Source: an uncultured Rhizobiaceae group bacterium
GTDB lineage: Bacteria > Pseudomonadota > Alphaproteobacteria > Rhizobiales > Rhizobiaceae
Direction of reading: 5' to 3'
Length of the DNA stretch: 64,000 nucleotides
Assembly (NCBI GenBank): GCA_937930635.1
Contig: CALHCF010000004.1
Span: forward strand, 1 to 64,000
The first letter of the stretch is position 1, and each line of letters starts with the position of its first letter. This document shows positions 56,694 through 64,000 of the stretch, piece after piece. The notes under the pieces were generated by a model. The model was not told the DNA's origin. It searched no databases and was given only the letters and a program-made list of their open reading frames with translations. The position numbers and the translations under genes were made by a program.

Positions 56694-57998
56694 CTATGGT
56701 TCCTTTTTCAGGGTTGTTTCAGGGCCGCGGGTCTTGCGTCCAAATGTCAGGCCAAGTTCCACGGCTTCACCACCAAATTTACCTCGAACCTTGTCCATCG
56801 CCCGTTCTGCGGCGGCTCTGCGGGTTGAGGATTCGTCAATCAAATCGCCGGGGTCTGCTGTTTCATCGGACTGTAAGTCGGTAACACCAATGCCGAGCAG
56901 GCGGAATTTGGTGCCATCCAGCTCTTTTTCCAGCATTGTCCGGCCTACCTGAAACATACGATCTGCCAGCTGGGTCGGGTCGGGCAGGGTTACGTTGCGG
57001 GTTCGGCTCTTAAAGCTGTTCGTTTTCAGTTTCAGGACAACGGTTTGCCCGGCGATGCCCGACGTCTTGAGCCGGGCAGATACCCGTTCCGACTGTTTGC
57101 GCAGAATTGGTACGAGATCTTCTGGTTTGGAATAATCGCTGTTGAAGGTGGTCTCTGAACTTACGCTCTTGGCTGAGCTTCGCGATTCAACCCGCCGGTG
57201 GTCTTGTCCCTTTGAAAGACGTGCAAGACGTTGCCCCATTGCACCGTAGCGACGCATCAGGTCGGCTTCATCCCGGTTTTGAAGGTCCGAAATCATATGA
57301 ATGCCGTCGGCCTGAAGCTTCGCCTGCATGGCTTTGCCAACACCCCAGATCAATGACGCGGGTTGTGCAGCCAGAAAATCATAGGCCTCTGCTGCACCAA
57401 TCACCGAATAACCACGAGGTTTTTCAAAGTCAGATGCGATCTTTGCCAGAAACTTGTTTGGGGCAAGGCCAATGGAAACCGATATGCCTATTTCTTTTTC
57501 CACCCGTCGGGCAAAATTCGCCAGTGTGAGTGCAGGCGGCATACGGTGAAGCTTCTCTGTCCCTGAAAGATCCAGGAAAGCTTCATCAATCGATAACGGC
57601 TCTACGGCTGGGGTGAGAGAGCGCATCAATTCACGGATTTCGCGACCAATCGCAGAATAATGTTCCATCCGCGGTTTGATCACGACGGCCTCTGGACAGG
57701 CCTTGAGAGCCTTGAACATCGGCATGGCGGACCGCACGCCGTTTATGCGGGCGATATAACAGCATGTGGAAACCACACCGCGCTTGCCGCCGCCAACAAT
57801 GACCGGCTTGTGGGTTAGTTCGGGGTTGTCCCGCTTTTCAACGGATGCGTAAAAGGCATCGCAATCGATATGGGCCAGCGAGAGTTCAAAAAGCTCATCA
57901 TGCCATACAAGGCGAGGGCTGCCACAAGCTGCGCAGCGAGAGGCTTTGTCAGCTTGAACAGCAATGCAATCCCGGCAAAACCCACTGTGCGTATCCAT
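56694..57998 (-). CDS. dinB: DNA polymerase IV with zinc-finger N terminus
   Basis: This is a Y-family translesion polymerase. The 434 residues start with a zinc-ribbon-like [24 protein letters not shown] (Cys about 8, 11, 22, 25), a feature of rhizobial DinB. The palm motifs [20 protein letters not shown] (about 42-61) and [14 protein letters not shown] (about 137-150) follow, with the YF-like steric gate in [10 protein letters not shown]-terminal little-finger domain and a basic end are present. Its stop faces eipB across a GC-rich dyad. Confidence 0.94.
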   Translation of the reverse strand: MDTHSGFCRDCIAVQADKASRCAACGSPRLVWHDELFELSLAHIDCDAFYASVEKRDNPELTHKPVIVGGGKRGVVSTCCYIARINGVRSAMPMFKALKACPEAVVIKPRMEHYSAIGREIRELMRSLTPAVEPLSIDEAFLDLSGTEKLHRMPPALTLANFARRVEKEIGISVSIGLAPNKFLAKIASDFEKPRGYSVIGAAEAYDFLAAQPASLIWGVGKAMQAKLQADGIHMISDLQNRDEADLMRRYGAMGQRLARLSKGQDHRRVESRSSAKSVSSETTFNSDYSKPEDLVPILRKQSERVSARLKTSGIAGQTVVLKLKTNSFKSRTRNVTLPDPTQLADRMFQVGRTMLEKELDGTKFRLLGIGVTDLQSDETADPGDLIDESSTRRAAAERAMDKVRGKFGGEAVELGLTFGRKTRGPETTLKKEP

Positions 57999-58010
57999 AA
58001 TTTAAGGCTA

Positions 58011-58700
58011 TCATGTTCCTGCCTTGTTCTCCAACAAAACCTCACGGATTGATTGACTGGCAACCTGCCAGTCTCCGGTTGAAACATGGGCCTCGTCGAT
58101 CCCTTCGACGAGAGAACGAAAGCGTTCATTGGCCATAAAGTGGAAAAGGTGCACGTGTGGGACACCGTCTCGCGCCTGCTGCAGGTTTGTCGGGGTGTCG
58201 TCAATAAACCCCACGGGTCCGACCCGGTGCTGACTGATAAGCTGCATGGCGGGCACTTTGGAACCGATATTGGTGATAACCGGAAACCTCAAGCCATGAT
58301 CGTGAAGGTGGTCGCGGCGATGATGCACAAAGGGGTGAGGCATGTTGGTCAAAAAAATCACGTCGATATCGTTCGACAGGTTATTCAACATCTCTGCCGC
58401 CCCATCGACGAGGTGCTGTCTGGTGCTCTGTTCCTCAAAAAGTTGTGTAAGGCCTTCCCAAACTTCCTCCTGTGTCGCTTCGCGTCCGGTTTTTTTATGA
58501 AAAACATTGCCGGTCAGTTTAAATGAATGGGATTTCAACTCAAATCCCCGTTCGACGAGAACCTCCTCGAACGGATCGACAAGATGCAAAACCACTTCAT
58601 CGACGTCACAAATGAGGAGGGGACGAGCAAGCGCCTGTGACGGCGCGCCGGTCTCGTAACCTAACGCAGCGAGCTGCTGCAGCGTGGTTTCATCTGCCAT
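58011..58700 (-). CDS. HAD family hydrolase
   Basis: The 229-residue protein has HAD motif I LLICDVDEVVLHLVDPFEEVL (Asp about 29 and 31) and motif II in VIFLTNMPHPF. The later GFIDDTPTNLQQA region carries the metal-ligand acids. The cap region lies after motif I. Substrate is unknown. ATG 58700 is chosen since TTG 58712 would overlap DUF3572. The stop is 12 bases upstream of dinB. Confidence 0.83.
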   Translation of the reverse strand: MADETTLQQLAALGYETGAPSQALARPLLICDVDEVVLHLVDPFEEVLVERGFELKSHSFKLTGNVFHKKTGREATQEEVWEGLTQLFEEQSTRQHLVDGAAEMLNNLSNDIDVIFLTNMPHPFVHHRRDHLHDHGLRFPVITNIGSKVPAMQLISQHRVGPVGFIDDTPTNLQQARDGVPHVHLFHFMANERFRSLVEGIDEAHVSTGDWQVASQSIREVLLENKAGT

Positions 58701-58708
58701 TGTCTGGA

Positions 58709-59002
58709 TCAATCGCTGCTGGAGAATGTTTCGGGTGATAGTGTATTACGTGCTTCCGCTATGCTTTCAGGCCGCAAACCCTCTTGTTCAGCAAAAACGA
58801 GCAGATCTGGCTCATGCGACAGGAAAAAATCAAGGACACCGACCAGAAATCCCGGCTGTGTGGCTGCTGAACGCATATCGTTGGGCAAAATTCCCGTAAG
58901 TGCTGAAAAGCGCATGAGAAGATCATCTTCACTGGCCAGATGCTGTAGTCCACGCAGCGCAATGGCTTCCGCTTGGTCAATGCTCTGTGGCTTCATCTTC
59001 AT
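58709..59002 (-). CDS. DUF3572 family protein
   Basis: The 97-residue helical protein matches DUF3572 of alphaproteobacteria: AEAIALRGLQHLASEDDLLMRFSALTGILPNDMRSAATQPGFLVGVLDFFLSHE (about 12-66). Function is unknown. An AGGA site precedes the ATG at 59002. It is divergent from divK (102-base gap) and sits upstream of the HAD gene. Confidence 0.88.
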   Translation of the reverse strand: MKMKPQSIDQAEAIALRGLQHLASEDDLLMRFSALTGILPNDMRSAATQPGFLVGVLDFFLSHEPDLLVFAEQEGLRPESIAEARNTLSPETFSSSD

Positions 59003-59104
59003 GAGTCCTAAAGAAAATTGGTGCTAAAAACTGGCGATGAAATAGGTGAGTCGCCCTTTCAGATACCATGAAACGGGCAGCTTTGTCGGGCAAGAGGTTG
59101 AGAC

Positions 59105-59476
59105 GTGACAAAACGTGTCATGATCGTTGAGGACAACGAGTTGAACATGAAGTTGTTCAACGATCTGCTTGAAGCTCAAAACTATGAAACCGTCCAGACA
59201 AGCAACGGCTTGCAAGCGCTTGATCTTGCACGGGAACACAAGCCTGATCTTATCTTGATGGATATTCAGTTGCCGGAAGTTTCTGGCCTTGATGTTACGA
59301 AATGGCTCAAGGAAGATCCTGAGTTGCAGCGTATTCCCGTTATTGCCGTTACCGCCTTCGCTATGAAGGGAGATGAAGAGCTGATTAGGCAGGGGGGATG
59401 CGAAGCTTACATCTCCAAGCCCATATCGGTTGTGAAATTTCTGGAGACCGTAAAATCTTATTTAGGCGACGGCTAG
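59105..59476 (+). CDS. divK: Cell-cycle response regulator DivK
   Basis: DivK is a single-domain response regulator in the DivJ/PleC/CckA/CtrA circuit. The 123 residues start [30 protein letters not shown] with the acidic pocket. The phospho-acceptor Asp (about 53) is in [17 protein letters not shown], and the conserved Thr/Lys are in [14 protein letters not shown] and YISKPISV. It starts with GTG 59105 and an AAGAGG site. pleD follows after 51 bases, the conserved order. Confidence 0.97.
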   Translation: MTKRVMIVEDNELNMKLFNDLLEAQNYETVQTSNGLQALDLAREHKPDLILMDIQLPEVSGLDVTKWLKEDPELQRIPVIAVTAFAMKGDEELIRQGGCEAYISKPISVVKFLETVKSYLGDG

Positions 59477-59527
59477 CCAAGCCGCGCGCCCCACACTTGC
59501 AATGCCCAGCTGGAGTACCCCCCGAAA

Positions 59528-60913
59528 ATGACAGCCCGTGTACTTGTTGTCGACGATATTGAAGCCAATCTGAAACTGCTGCAGGCCCGGCTTTTGGCTG
59601 AATATTTTGAAGTTCTGACCGCTTCAAACGGACCTGAGGCCATCGATATATGCCAGAAAGGTCAGTGTGACATTGTTCTGCTCGATGTCATGATGCCAGG
59701 TATGGACGGTTATACCGTTTGCGAAACACTTAAATCCGACCCCAGAACGGCTCACCTGCCGGTTATCATGGTAACCGCGTTGGATCAACCATCTGACAAG
59801 TTGAAGGGACTTGAGGCCGGTGCTGACGAGTTTCTAACCAAGCCGGTCAATGATCTTGCGTTGACCACGCGCGTCAAGAGCCTGGCCCGCCTGAAGATGG
59901 TGACTGACGAGCTGAAAATGCGCGTAACCACAGGGCAGGATTTTGGTTTCAGCAATCTCGGTCAGGAAGCTCTTGATCCGCTGGGCGGAAAAGAGGGCAA
60001 AGTCCTGATTGTTGATGACAGTGCTGCGTCTTATGAGATGGTCGTGAAGACGATTGGTGAAGAGCAGGAAGTCAATGTGATCACCAATCCTCAAGAAGCG
60101 TTATTCCGCATTGCCGATGAGGCCTATGATCTTGTCGCAATCTCACTCGCCATCGAAGACTTTGACGCACTGCGGCTGTGTTCGCAGATCCGTTCACTCG
60201 ATCGCACCCGCATGGTTCCCTTGCTGTTGATTGCTCAGGAGGGAGACGATGCATCGCTTATTCGGGCCATCGATCTTGGGGTGAACGATTATATTTCAAA
60301 ACCTCTGGAGCCCAATGAATTGAAAGCCCGTGTTCGCACTCAGGTGCGCCGAAAGCGGCTCAACGACCGACTTCGCGAGAATGTGCAGCTGACCATGGAA
60401 ATGGCGGTAAAAGATTCCCTGACGGGCCTCAACAACCGCCGCTATTTTGACAGTCACATACAAACTCTGTTTGGAAAGGCGCAGGCTGCAGGCAAACCTC
60501 TGGCGCTAATCGTCATGGATATTGACCATTTCAAACTCGTCAACGACACCTATGGGCATCAGGCCGGGGATGATGTCTTGCGAACCTTTGCTGAACGACT
60601 CAACAAAAATGTTCGAACCAAAGACCTGGCCTGTCGTTTTGGTGGCGAAGAATTTGTGATTGCGATGCCAGAAACCGATCAGGAACTCGCCTTTGTGGTT
60701 GCAGATCGGATGCGCCGCGAAATCGCCGCCCATCCGTTTGTCATTGATGGCGGAACCAACCAGATATCTGTCACCATCAGTGCTGGCGTGTCATCGTATT
60801 TGAGTGAGAATGACAGCATCAATGCGATGCTCAAACGGGCCGATGAGGCTCTCTATACTGCTAAGCGGAATGGACGCAATCAGGTGATCACCAACACAGC
60901 TGCAGCCGCTTAG
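59528..60913 (+). CDS. pleD: Diguanylate cyclase PleD
   Basis: PleD makes cyclic di-GMP at the cell pole to drive the swarmer-to-stalked change in Caulobacter and relatives. The 461 residues show REC1 with DIVLLDVMMPGMDGYTV (Asp about 53), an adaptor-like REC2 starting KVLIVDDSAASYEM whose acceptor Asp is replaced (LVAISLAIEDFDAL), and a GGDEF domain with RFGGEEFVIAMPETDQ. A product-inhibition I-site (RxxD, RTKD) lies 5 residues upstream of GGEEF. Confidence 0.97.
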   Translation: MTARVLVVDDIEANLKLLQARLLAEYFEVLTASNGPEAIDICQKGQCDIVLLDVMMPGMDGYTVCETLKSDPRTAHLPVIMVTALDQPSDKLKGLEAGADEFLTKPVNDLALTTRVKSLARLKMVTDELKMRVTTGQDFGFSNLGQEALDPLGGKEGKVLIVDDSAASYEMVVKTIGEEQEVNVITNPQEALFRIADEAYDLVAISLAIEDFDALRLCSQIRSLDRTRMVPLLLIAQEGDDASLIRAIDLGVNDYISKPLEPNELKARVRTQVRRKRLNDRLRENVQLTMEMAVKDSLTGLNNRRYFDSHIQTLFGKAQAAGKPLALIVMDIDHFKLVNDTYGHQAGDDVLRTFAERLNKNVRTKDLACRFGGEEFVIAMPETDQELAFVVADRMRREIAAHPFVIDGGTNQISVTISAGVSSYLSENDSINAMLKRADEALYTAKRNGRNQVITNTAAAA

Positions 60914-61035
60914 ACTGTTCCTGTTTGTTGAATCAGCCTGATCGGTTTTCACTCACGCCAATCAGCCTCCGCGCCCAATGCTTGCTTGATCGCGGTATAT
61001 CTGGTTCCGGTTCCAACCGTTCCCTATGTTTGTTC

Positions 61036-61080
61036 AAGGTAACCATGTGCATTAGCCATGCCTGGTTACCTTAACATTTT
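61036..61080 (+). terminator. Inverted repeat with partial T tract after pleD
   Basis: AAGGTAACCA (61036-61045) and TGGTTACCTT (61063-61072) are perfect 10-base complements with a 17-base spacer that itself contains ATG/CAT complements. AACATTTT follows. It lies 123 bases after pleD and 33 bases before the structured-RNA candidate. It could end the divK-pleD message. Confidence 0.4.
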
Positions 61081-61104
61081 ACTATCACTTAAGGATTCGG
61101 GGCC

Positions 61105-61254
61105 GGGGCATTGAATGCACCAGGTTCTTGGGCCAGTTTCCGGTAAGGAAGCAAGGACGTAAAGTCCCGCTCTCCTTTTTGCCCCTCGGGCACACCCAGG
61201 CCCGCCGCATCACCTGGGTCCGAAGGGTTGCCGGCCGGTTTTCTACAATGCCTC
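61105..61254. ncRNA. Candidate structured RNA between pleD and rpmG
   Basis: GGGGCATTG (61105-61113) and CAATGCCTC (61246-61254) form a 9-pair closing helix around 132 bases. Inside are three hairpins: GGAC/GTCC (61155-61167), GCCC/GGGC (61181-61191) and ACCCAGG/CCTGGGT (61194-61219). The segment contains no plausible gene. The closed-rod outline reminds one of 6S RNA, and part of it (CGGTAAGGAAGCAAGG) weakly recalls SRP RNA, but neither consensus is met. Strand is unknown. Confidence 0.35.
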
Positions 61255-61298
61255 CTCGTGTTGTATGAGCCGGTCGGTTCTCCTGGACAAATTCAGCC

Positions 61299-61328
61299 AA
61301 AAAAAAGCGCCACCTAAAGGCAGCGCTT
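61299..61328 (-). terminator. Rho-independent terminator of rpmG
   Basis: On the minus strand, AAGCGCTGCC pairs with GGTGGCGCTT (10 pairs including two G-U), with loop TTTA, followed by six or more Ts. It lies 26 bases after the rpmG stop. In the plus direction it lacks a T tract. Confidence 0.8.
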
Positions 61329-61353
61329 GCATTTATTCTGATTTCAGCCGGTA

Positions 61354-61521
61354 TTACTTGATTTTGCCTTCTTTAAAGTCAACGTGCTTCTTGGCAACCG
61401 GGTCATATTTTCTTTTCACGAGCTTTTCGGTCATCGTGCGCGAATTCTTCTTGGTCACATAGTAGAAGCCGGTGTCAGCGGTCGAATTCAGCTTGACCTT
61501 GATTGTGGTAGCCTTGGCCAT
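61354..61521 (-). CDS. rpmG: 50S ribosomal protein L33
   Basis: This 55-residue ribosomal protein begins [19 protein letters not shown], continues [28 protein letters not shown] and ends DFKEGKIK, the alphaproteobacterial L33 pattern without zinc cysteines. The gene runs minus from ATG at 61521 to TAA at 61354. It sits downstream of divK-pleD as in other rhizobia, with its own terminator at 61299-61328. Confidence 0.97.
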   Translation of the reverse strand: MAKATTIKVKLNSTADTGFYYVTKKNSRTMTEKLVKRKYDPVAKKHVDFKEGKIK

Positions 61522-61670
61522 CGAAATATCTTTCGGATTTGTCTGATTGGAATGGAGTGGGAAAGCCCATCTCGCTTGGCGCGATTTCTAATCGGTGTGC
61601 ACCAAAAGTCAAGACGGTAGCAGCGCAGCAACTTTTCAGTTTTTGACTAACGCGTTAAGGCGACAAGCAG

Positions 61671-61744
61671 CCGCCCGGCCTTTACGTACCGCACCCACAT
61701 AGGCATTCGGTATAACTGAATTGCCGTGAGTGAAAGCCGGGCGG
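61671..61744. other. Long inverted repeat between nrdJ and rpmG
   Basis: CCGCCCGGCCTTTAC (61671-61685) and GTGAAAGCCGGGCGG (61730-61744) are complementary in 13 of 15 positions with a 44-base spacer. The right arm starts 24 bases downstream of the nrdJ stop. It may protect or end the nrdJ message. The rest of the 247-base gap between the genes has no gene. Confidence 0.4.
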
Positions 61745-61768
61745 TCTGATTCTGTCAGAAACGGAAAC

Positions 61769-64000
61769 CTAGGAGCAACCGGTTGTCGAACCGCAGCTGT
61801 CGCATTTCAGACAGGTACCGTTGCGCACCAGCGTGAAATTTTGACATTCAGGACAACTTTCGCCCTCATAACCTTTCATCCGAGCCATAGCCCGTTGCTC
61901 GTTCTTCGTTGCCTTGGGTGCAGGATGGGCCACTTCTTCGGCGAAACCTTCAACCGCTTCCTGTGCTTCCTCAACCGTAAAGTCACGCTTGAACGCTGTC
62001 GTTTCTTCTTCAAGTGCGACCGCCAGATGATCGTTTGCTGGCTCGGCCACGGCGATTGCGGCGCCACTTGATGCAATAGCACTCATTGTGGCGCCGCCCC
62101 CCGACGTGCCCCCACCCGAGGGTTTCGTATCCAGTGAACCAGCCGGATCATCGCTCTTGCCACGAGAGCCGCCAATTACCGAAAGCTTGTGGCCCCGTGT
62201 AAGACCGCGAGACACAACTTCTGTTTTGCCTTCGCTAACGCCCTTACCAAGTGCCGTGGACTGGAAGTCGCTCGTATCAACATGCCCCAGATCGTGACGG
62301 CCCAGATAGGAGATGGCCAGTTCGCGGAACGTGTAGTCCAGGATTGATGTGGCATTCTTGATTGCGTCATTGCCCATCACGATGCCGGCAGGCTCAAATT
62401 TGGTGAATGTAAAGGCTTCAACATATTCCTCAAGCGGCACGCCGTATTGCAATCCAAGAGAAATGGCGATGGCAAAATTATTCATCATCGCGCGGAAGGC
62501 AGCGCCTTCCTTGTGCATGTCGATGAAAATTTCACCGAGCCGTCCATCATCAAATTCGCCAGTGCGAAGATAGACTTTGTGTCCGCCTACATTCGCTTTT
62601 TGCGTATAGCCCTTGCGTCTGTTTGGCAGCTTGTCGCGGGCCTGCTGACGCTCAATCTCGACAATCTTTTCAACAATCTTCTCGGTAACCTGTGTGGCCC
62701 GAGCTGTGGCTGGCGAGTCGATGAGGTTGTCGAGGGCTTCTTCATCCTCCTCATCTTCGATCAAAGAGGCGTTGAGTGGTTGTGACAATTTGGAGCCATC
62801 ACGGTAAAGCGCATTGGCTTTCAGCCCCAATTTCCAGGACATCATATAGGCTTTGCTGCAATCTTCGACGAGCGCATCATTCGGCATATTGATGGTCTTG
62901 GAGATCGCACCGGAAATAAACGGCTGCGCGGCGGCCATCATGCGAATATGGCTTTCAGTAGACAAGGAACGGGTGCCAATACGGCCACAGGGGGTGGCAC
63001 AGTCAAAAACCGCCAGATGTTCCTGCTTCAGACCAGGAGCACCTTCAAGCGACATCGCGCCACAGCAGTAGATGTTGGCTGCCTGGATTTCTTCCTTATC
63101 AAAACCCAGCGCTGTCAGCATATCAAACGAGAAATCGTCAAGCTGTTCATCGCTGAAACCAAGAACGTCTTTGCAGAAAGCGTCACCAAGAGAGAACTTG
63201 TTAAAGGCAAATTTGATGTCAAAAGCCTGGGCAAGGCCAGCTTCAACCGCATCAATCTGCTCCTTGCTAAATCCTTTTTCTTCAAGAGCTCCATGGGAAA
63301 TGGCGTTGGAACCTTTTAGCGTTCCGTGACCCACGGCATAGGAGATCATATGCTCGATCTGATCTTTGGAATATCCAAGCTTGTCGAGGGCTTCCGGCAC
63401 TGCACGGTTGATGATCTTGAAATATCCACCACCGGCCAGTTTCTTGAATTTCACCAGCGCGAAATCAGGCTCAATGCCTGTGGTGTCACAATCCATGACC
63501 AGGCCAATTGTGCCGGTTGGAGCCACCACCGTTGATTGCGCGTTACGGTAGCCGTGTGCGTCACCTTTTTCGACGGCACGGTCCCAGGCTGCCATGGCAT
63601 GTTCGCTGAGACCCGCCCACAATTCCTTTCCTTCCAACGCAGAGTGATCAAGTGGAACCGGATTGACGGCCAGATCTTCGTAACCATCAGCCTTGCCGTG
63701 CGCAGCAGTGCGGTGATTGCGCATCACGCGTGCCATATGGTCCTTGTTAGGTGCGTATCCGGGGAAGGGGCCAAGCTCTTTCGACATTTCCGCCGAAGTC
63801 TCGTAACAAATCCCGGTCATGATGGCGCTGATTGCACCACAGACCGCCCGTCCTTCATCTGAGTCGTAGGGAATGCCAGCAGTCATCAGCAGGCCACCGA
63901 TATTGGCAAAACCCAGACCGGTCGTGCGGTAGTCATAAGACAGCTGAGCGATCTCCTTGGATGGGAATTGAGCCATCAAGACGGAGATTTCCAGTGTGAT
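61769..64000 (-). CDS. nrdJ: Vitamin B12-dependent ribonucleotide reductase (3' part)
   Basis: NrdJ reduces ribonucleotides to deoxyribonucleotides with adenosylcobalamin, without needing oxygen. The 3' half is in the window and the frame remains open to the right edge (translated [37 protein letters not shown]). Downstream are [45 protein letters not shown], and a C-terminal zinc-binding [23 protein letters not shown] Gly/Ser/Ala-rich linker precedes the tail. The usual length is over 1200 residues, so about 500 residues lie beyond the window. Confidence 0.97.
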   Translation of the reverse strand: MTLEISVLMAQFPSKEIAQLSYDYRTTGLGFANIGGLLMTAGIPYDSDEGRAVCGAISAIMTGICYETSAEMSKELGPFPGYAPNKDHMARVMRNHRTAAHGKADGYEDLAVNPVPLDHSALEGKELWAGLSEHAMAAWDRAVEKGDAHGYRNAQSTVVAPTGTIGLVMDCDTTGIEPDFALVKFKKLAGGGYFKIINRAVPEALDKLGYSKDQIEHMISYAVGHGTLKGSNAISHGALEEKGFSKEQIDAVEAGLAQAFDIKFAFNKFSLGDAFCKDVLGFSDEQLDDFSFDMLTALGFDKEEIQAANIYCCGAMSLEGAPGLKQEHLAVFDCATPCGRIGTRSLSTESHIRMMAAAQPFISGAISKTINMPNDALVEDCSKAYMMSWKLGLKANALYRDGSKLSQPLNASLIEDEEDEEALDNLIDSPATARATQVTEKIVEKIVEIERQQARDKLPNRRKGYTQKANVGGHKVYLRTGEFDDGRLGEIFIDMHKEGAAFRAMMNNFAIAISLGLQYGVPLEEYVEAFTFTKFEPAGIVMGNDAIKNATSILDYTFRELAISYLGRHDLGHVDTSDFQSTALGKGVSEGKTEVVSRGLTRGHKLSVIGGSRGKSDDPAGSLDTKPSGGGTSGGGATMSAIASSGAAIAVAEPANDHLAVALEEETTAFKRDFTVEEAQEAVEGFAEEVAHPAPKATKNEQRAMARMKGYEGESCPECQNFTLVRNGTCLKCDSCGSTTGCS

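Noticed and set aside
61105-61254. SRP RNA (ffs) identity
   Set aside because: GGAAGCA recurs, but the invariant GGTCCGGAAGGAAGCAGCC core is not present.
61085-61300. 71-codon minus-strand frame through the RNA candidate
   Set aside because: The translation is Arg/Pro-rich without family likeness; the hairpin pattern explains the region better.

Overview
The window looks like the chromosome of an alphaproteobacterium of the order Hyphomicrobiales (Rhizobiales). The evidence is a 14-gene nuo operon with a rhizobial-type NuoE extension and accessory reading frames, followed by birA, rnj, mce and a DUF1467 gene. Other order-typical markers are purC-purS-purQ-purL with bolA, DUF1476 (ATPase zeta inhibitor), mipZ, divK-pleD-rpmG, eipB, a DinB with an N-terminal zinc finger, and the B12-dependent reductase nrdJ. 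Genus cannot be fixed from the sequence alone. Base composition is balanced throughout except for the clearly AT-rich left end.

Layout. (1) 1-615 is accessory or junction DNA: short repeats that could be an insertion sequence end, an AT-rich gene-free stretch, and a tRNA-Val(UAC) whose 3' third has been replaced. An intact tRNA-Asp(GUC) with a good promoter follows. (2) 963-18876 encodes respiratory complex I (nuoABCDEFGHIJKLMN). Seven non-nuo reading frames are inserted: two GFA/CENP-V zinc proteins, an FkbM methyltransferase, a 103-residue membrane protein, a 43-residue membrane peptide, a DUF3291 protein, and the HhH-carrying tail fused to NuoE. Many join their neighbours by 1-4 base stop/start overlaps. 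(3) 18883-22047 continues with birA, rnj, mce and a DUF1467 membrane protein. (4) 22066-28170 (minus) holds an EamA transporter and the purine genes purC, purS, purQ, a lipoprotein, purL and bolA.

(5) 28418-37715 has DUF1476 and an HpcH/HpaI aldolase on plus. On minus is a long gene train reading sfsA, map, radC, an orphan periplasmic binding protein, a P1 peptidase, rpe, a membrane protein and purB. (6) 37841-44604 (plus) carries serine deaminase, a biotin-carrying acyl-CoA carboxylase alpha subunit, DUF1489, mipZ (preceded by a perfect CtrA box) and a coupled VWA/J-domain pair. (7) 44695-49597 has an S11 D,D-carboxypeptidase with an extraordinarily basic segment and a SPOR domain, divergent from clpS-clpA. 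(8) 49873-52713 encodes a disordered acidic protein, azlC-azlD and a PAP2 phosphatase. (9) 52714-55552 (minus) is a tightly packed ridA-GDPD-GNAT-HIT operon. (10) 55669-64000 has eipB, dinB, a HAD hydrolase, DUF3572, the cell-cycle regulators divK and pleD, an intergenic structured-RNA candidate, rpmG, and the 3' part of nrdJ running off the right edge.

No CRISPR array, prophage, defence island or secondary-metabolite cluster was seen. The most unusual items are the accessory-rich, translationally coupled nuo operon (with a 43-residue membrane peptide), the truncated tRNA-Val junction, the structured intergenic candidate at 61105-61254, and the basic segment of the D,D-carboxypeptidase.
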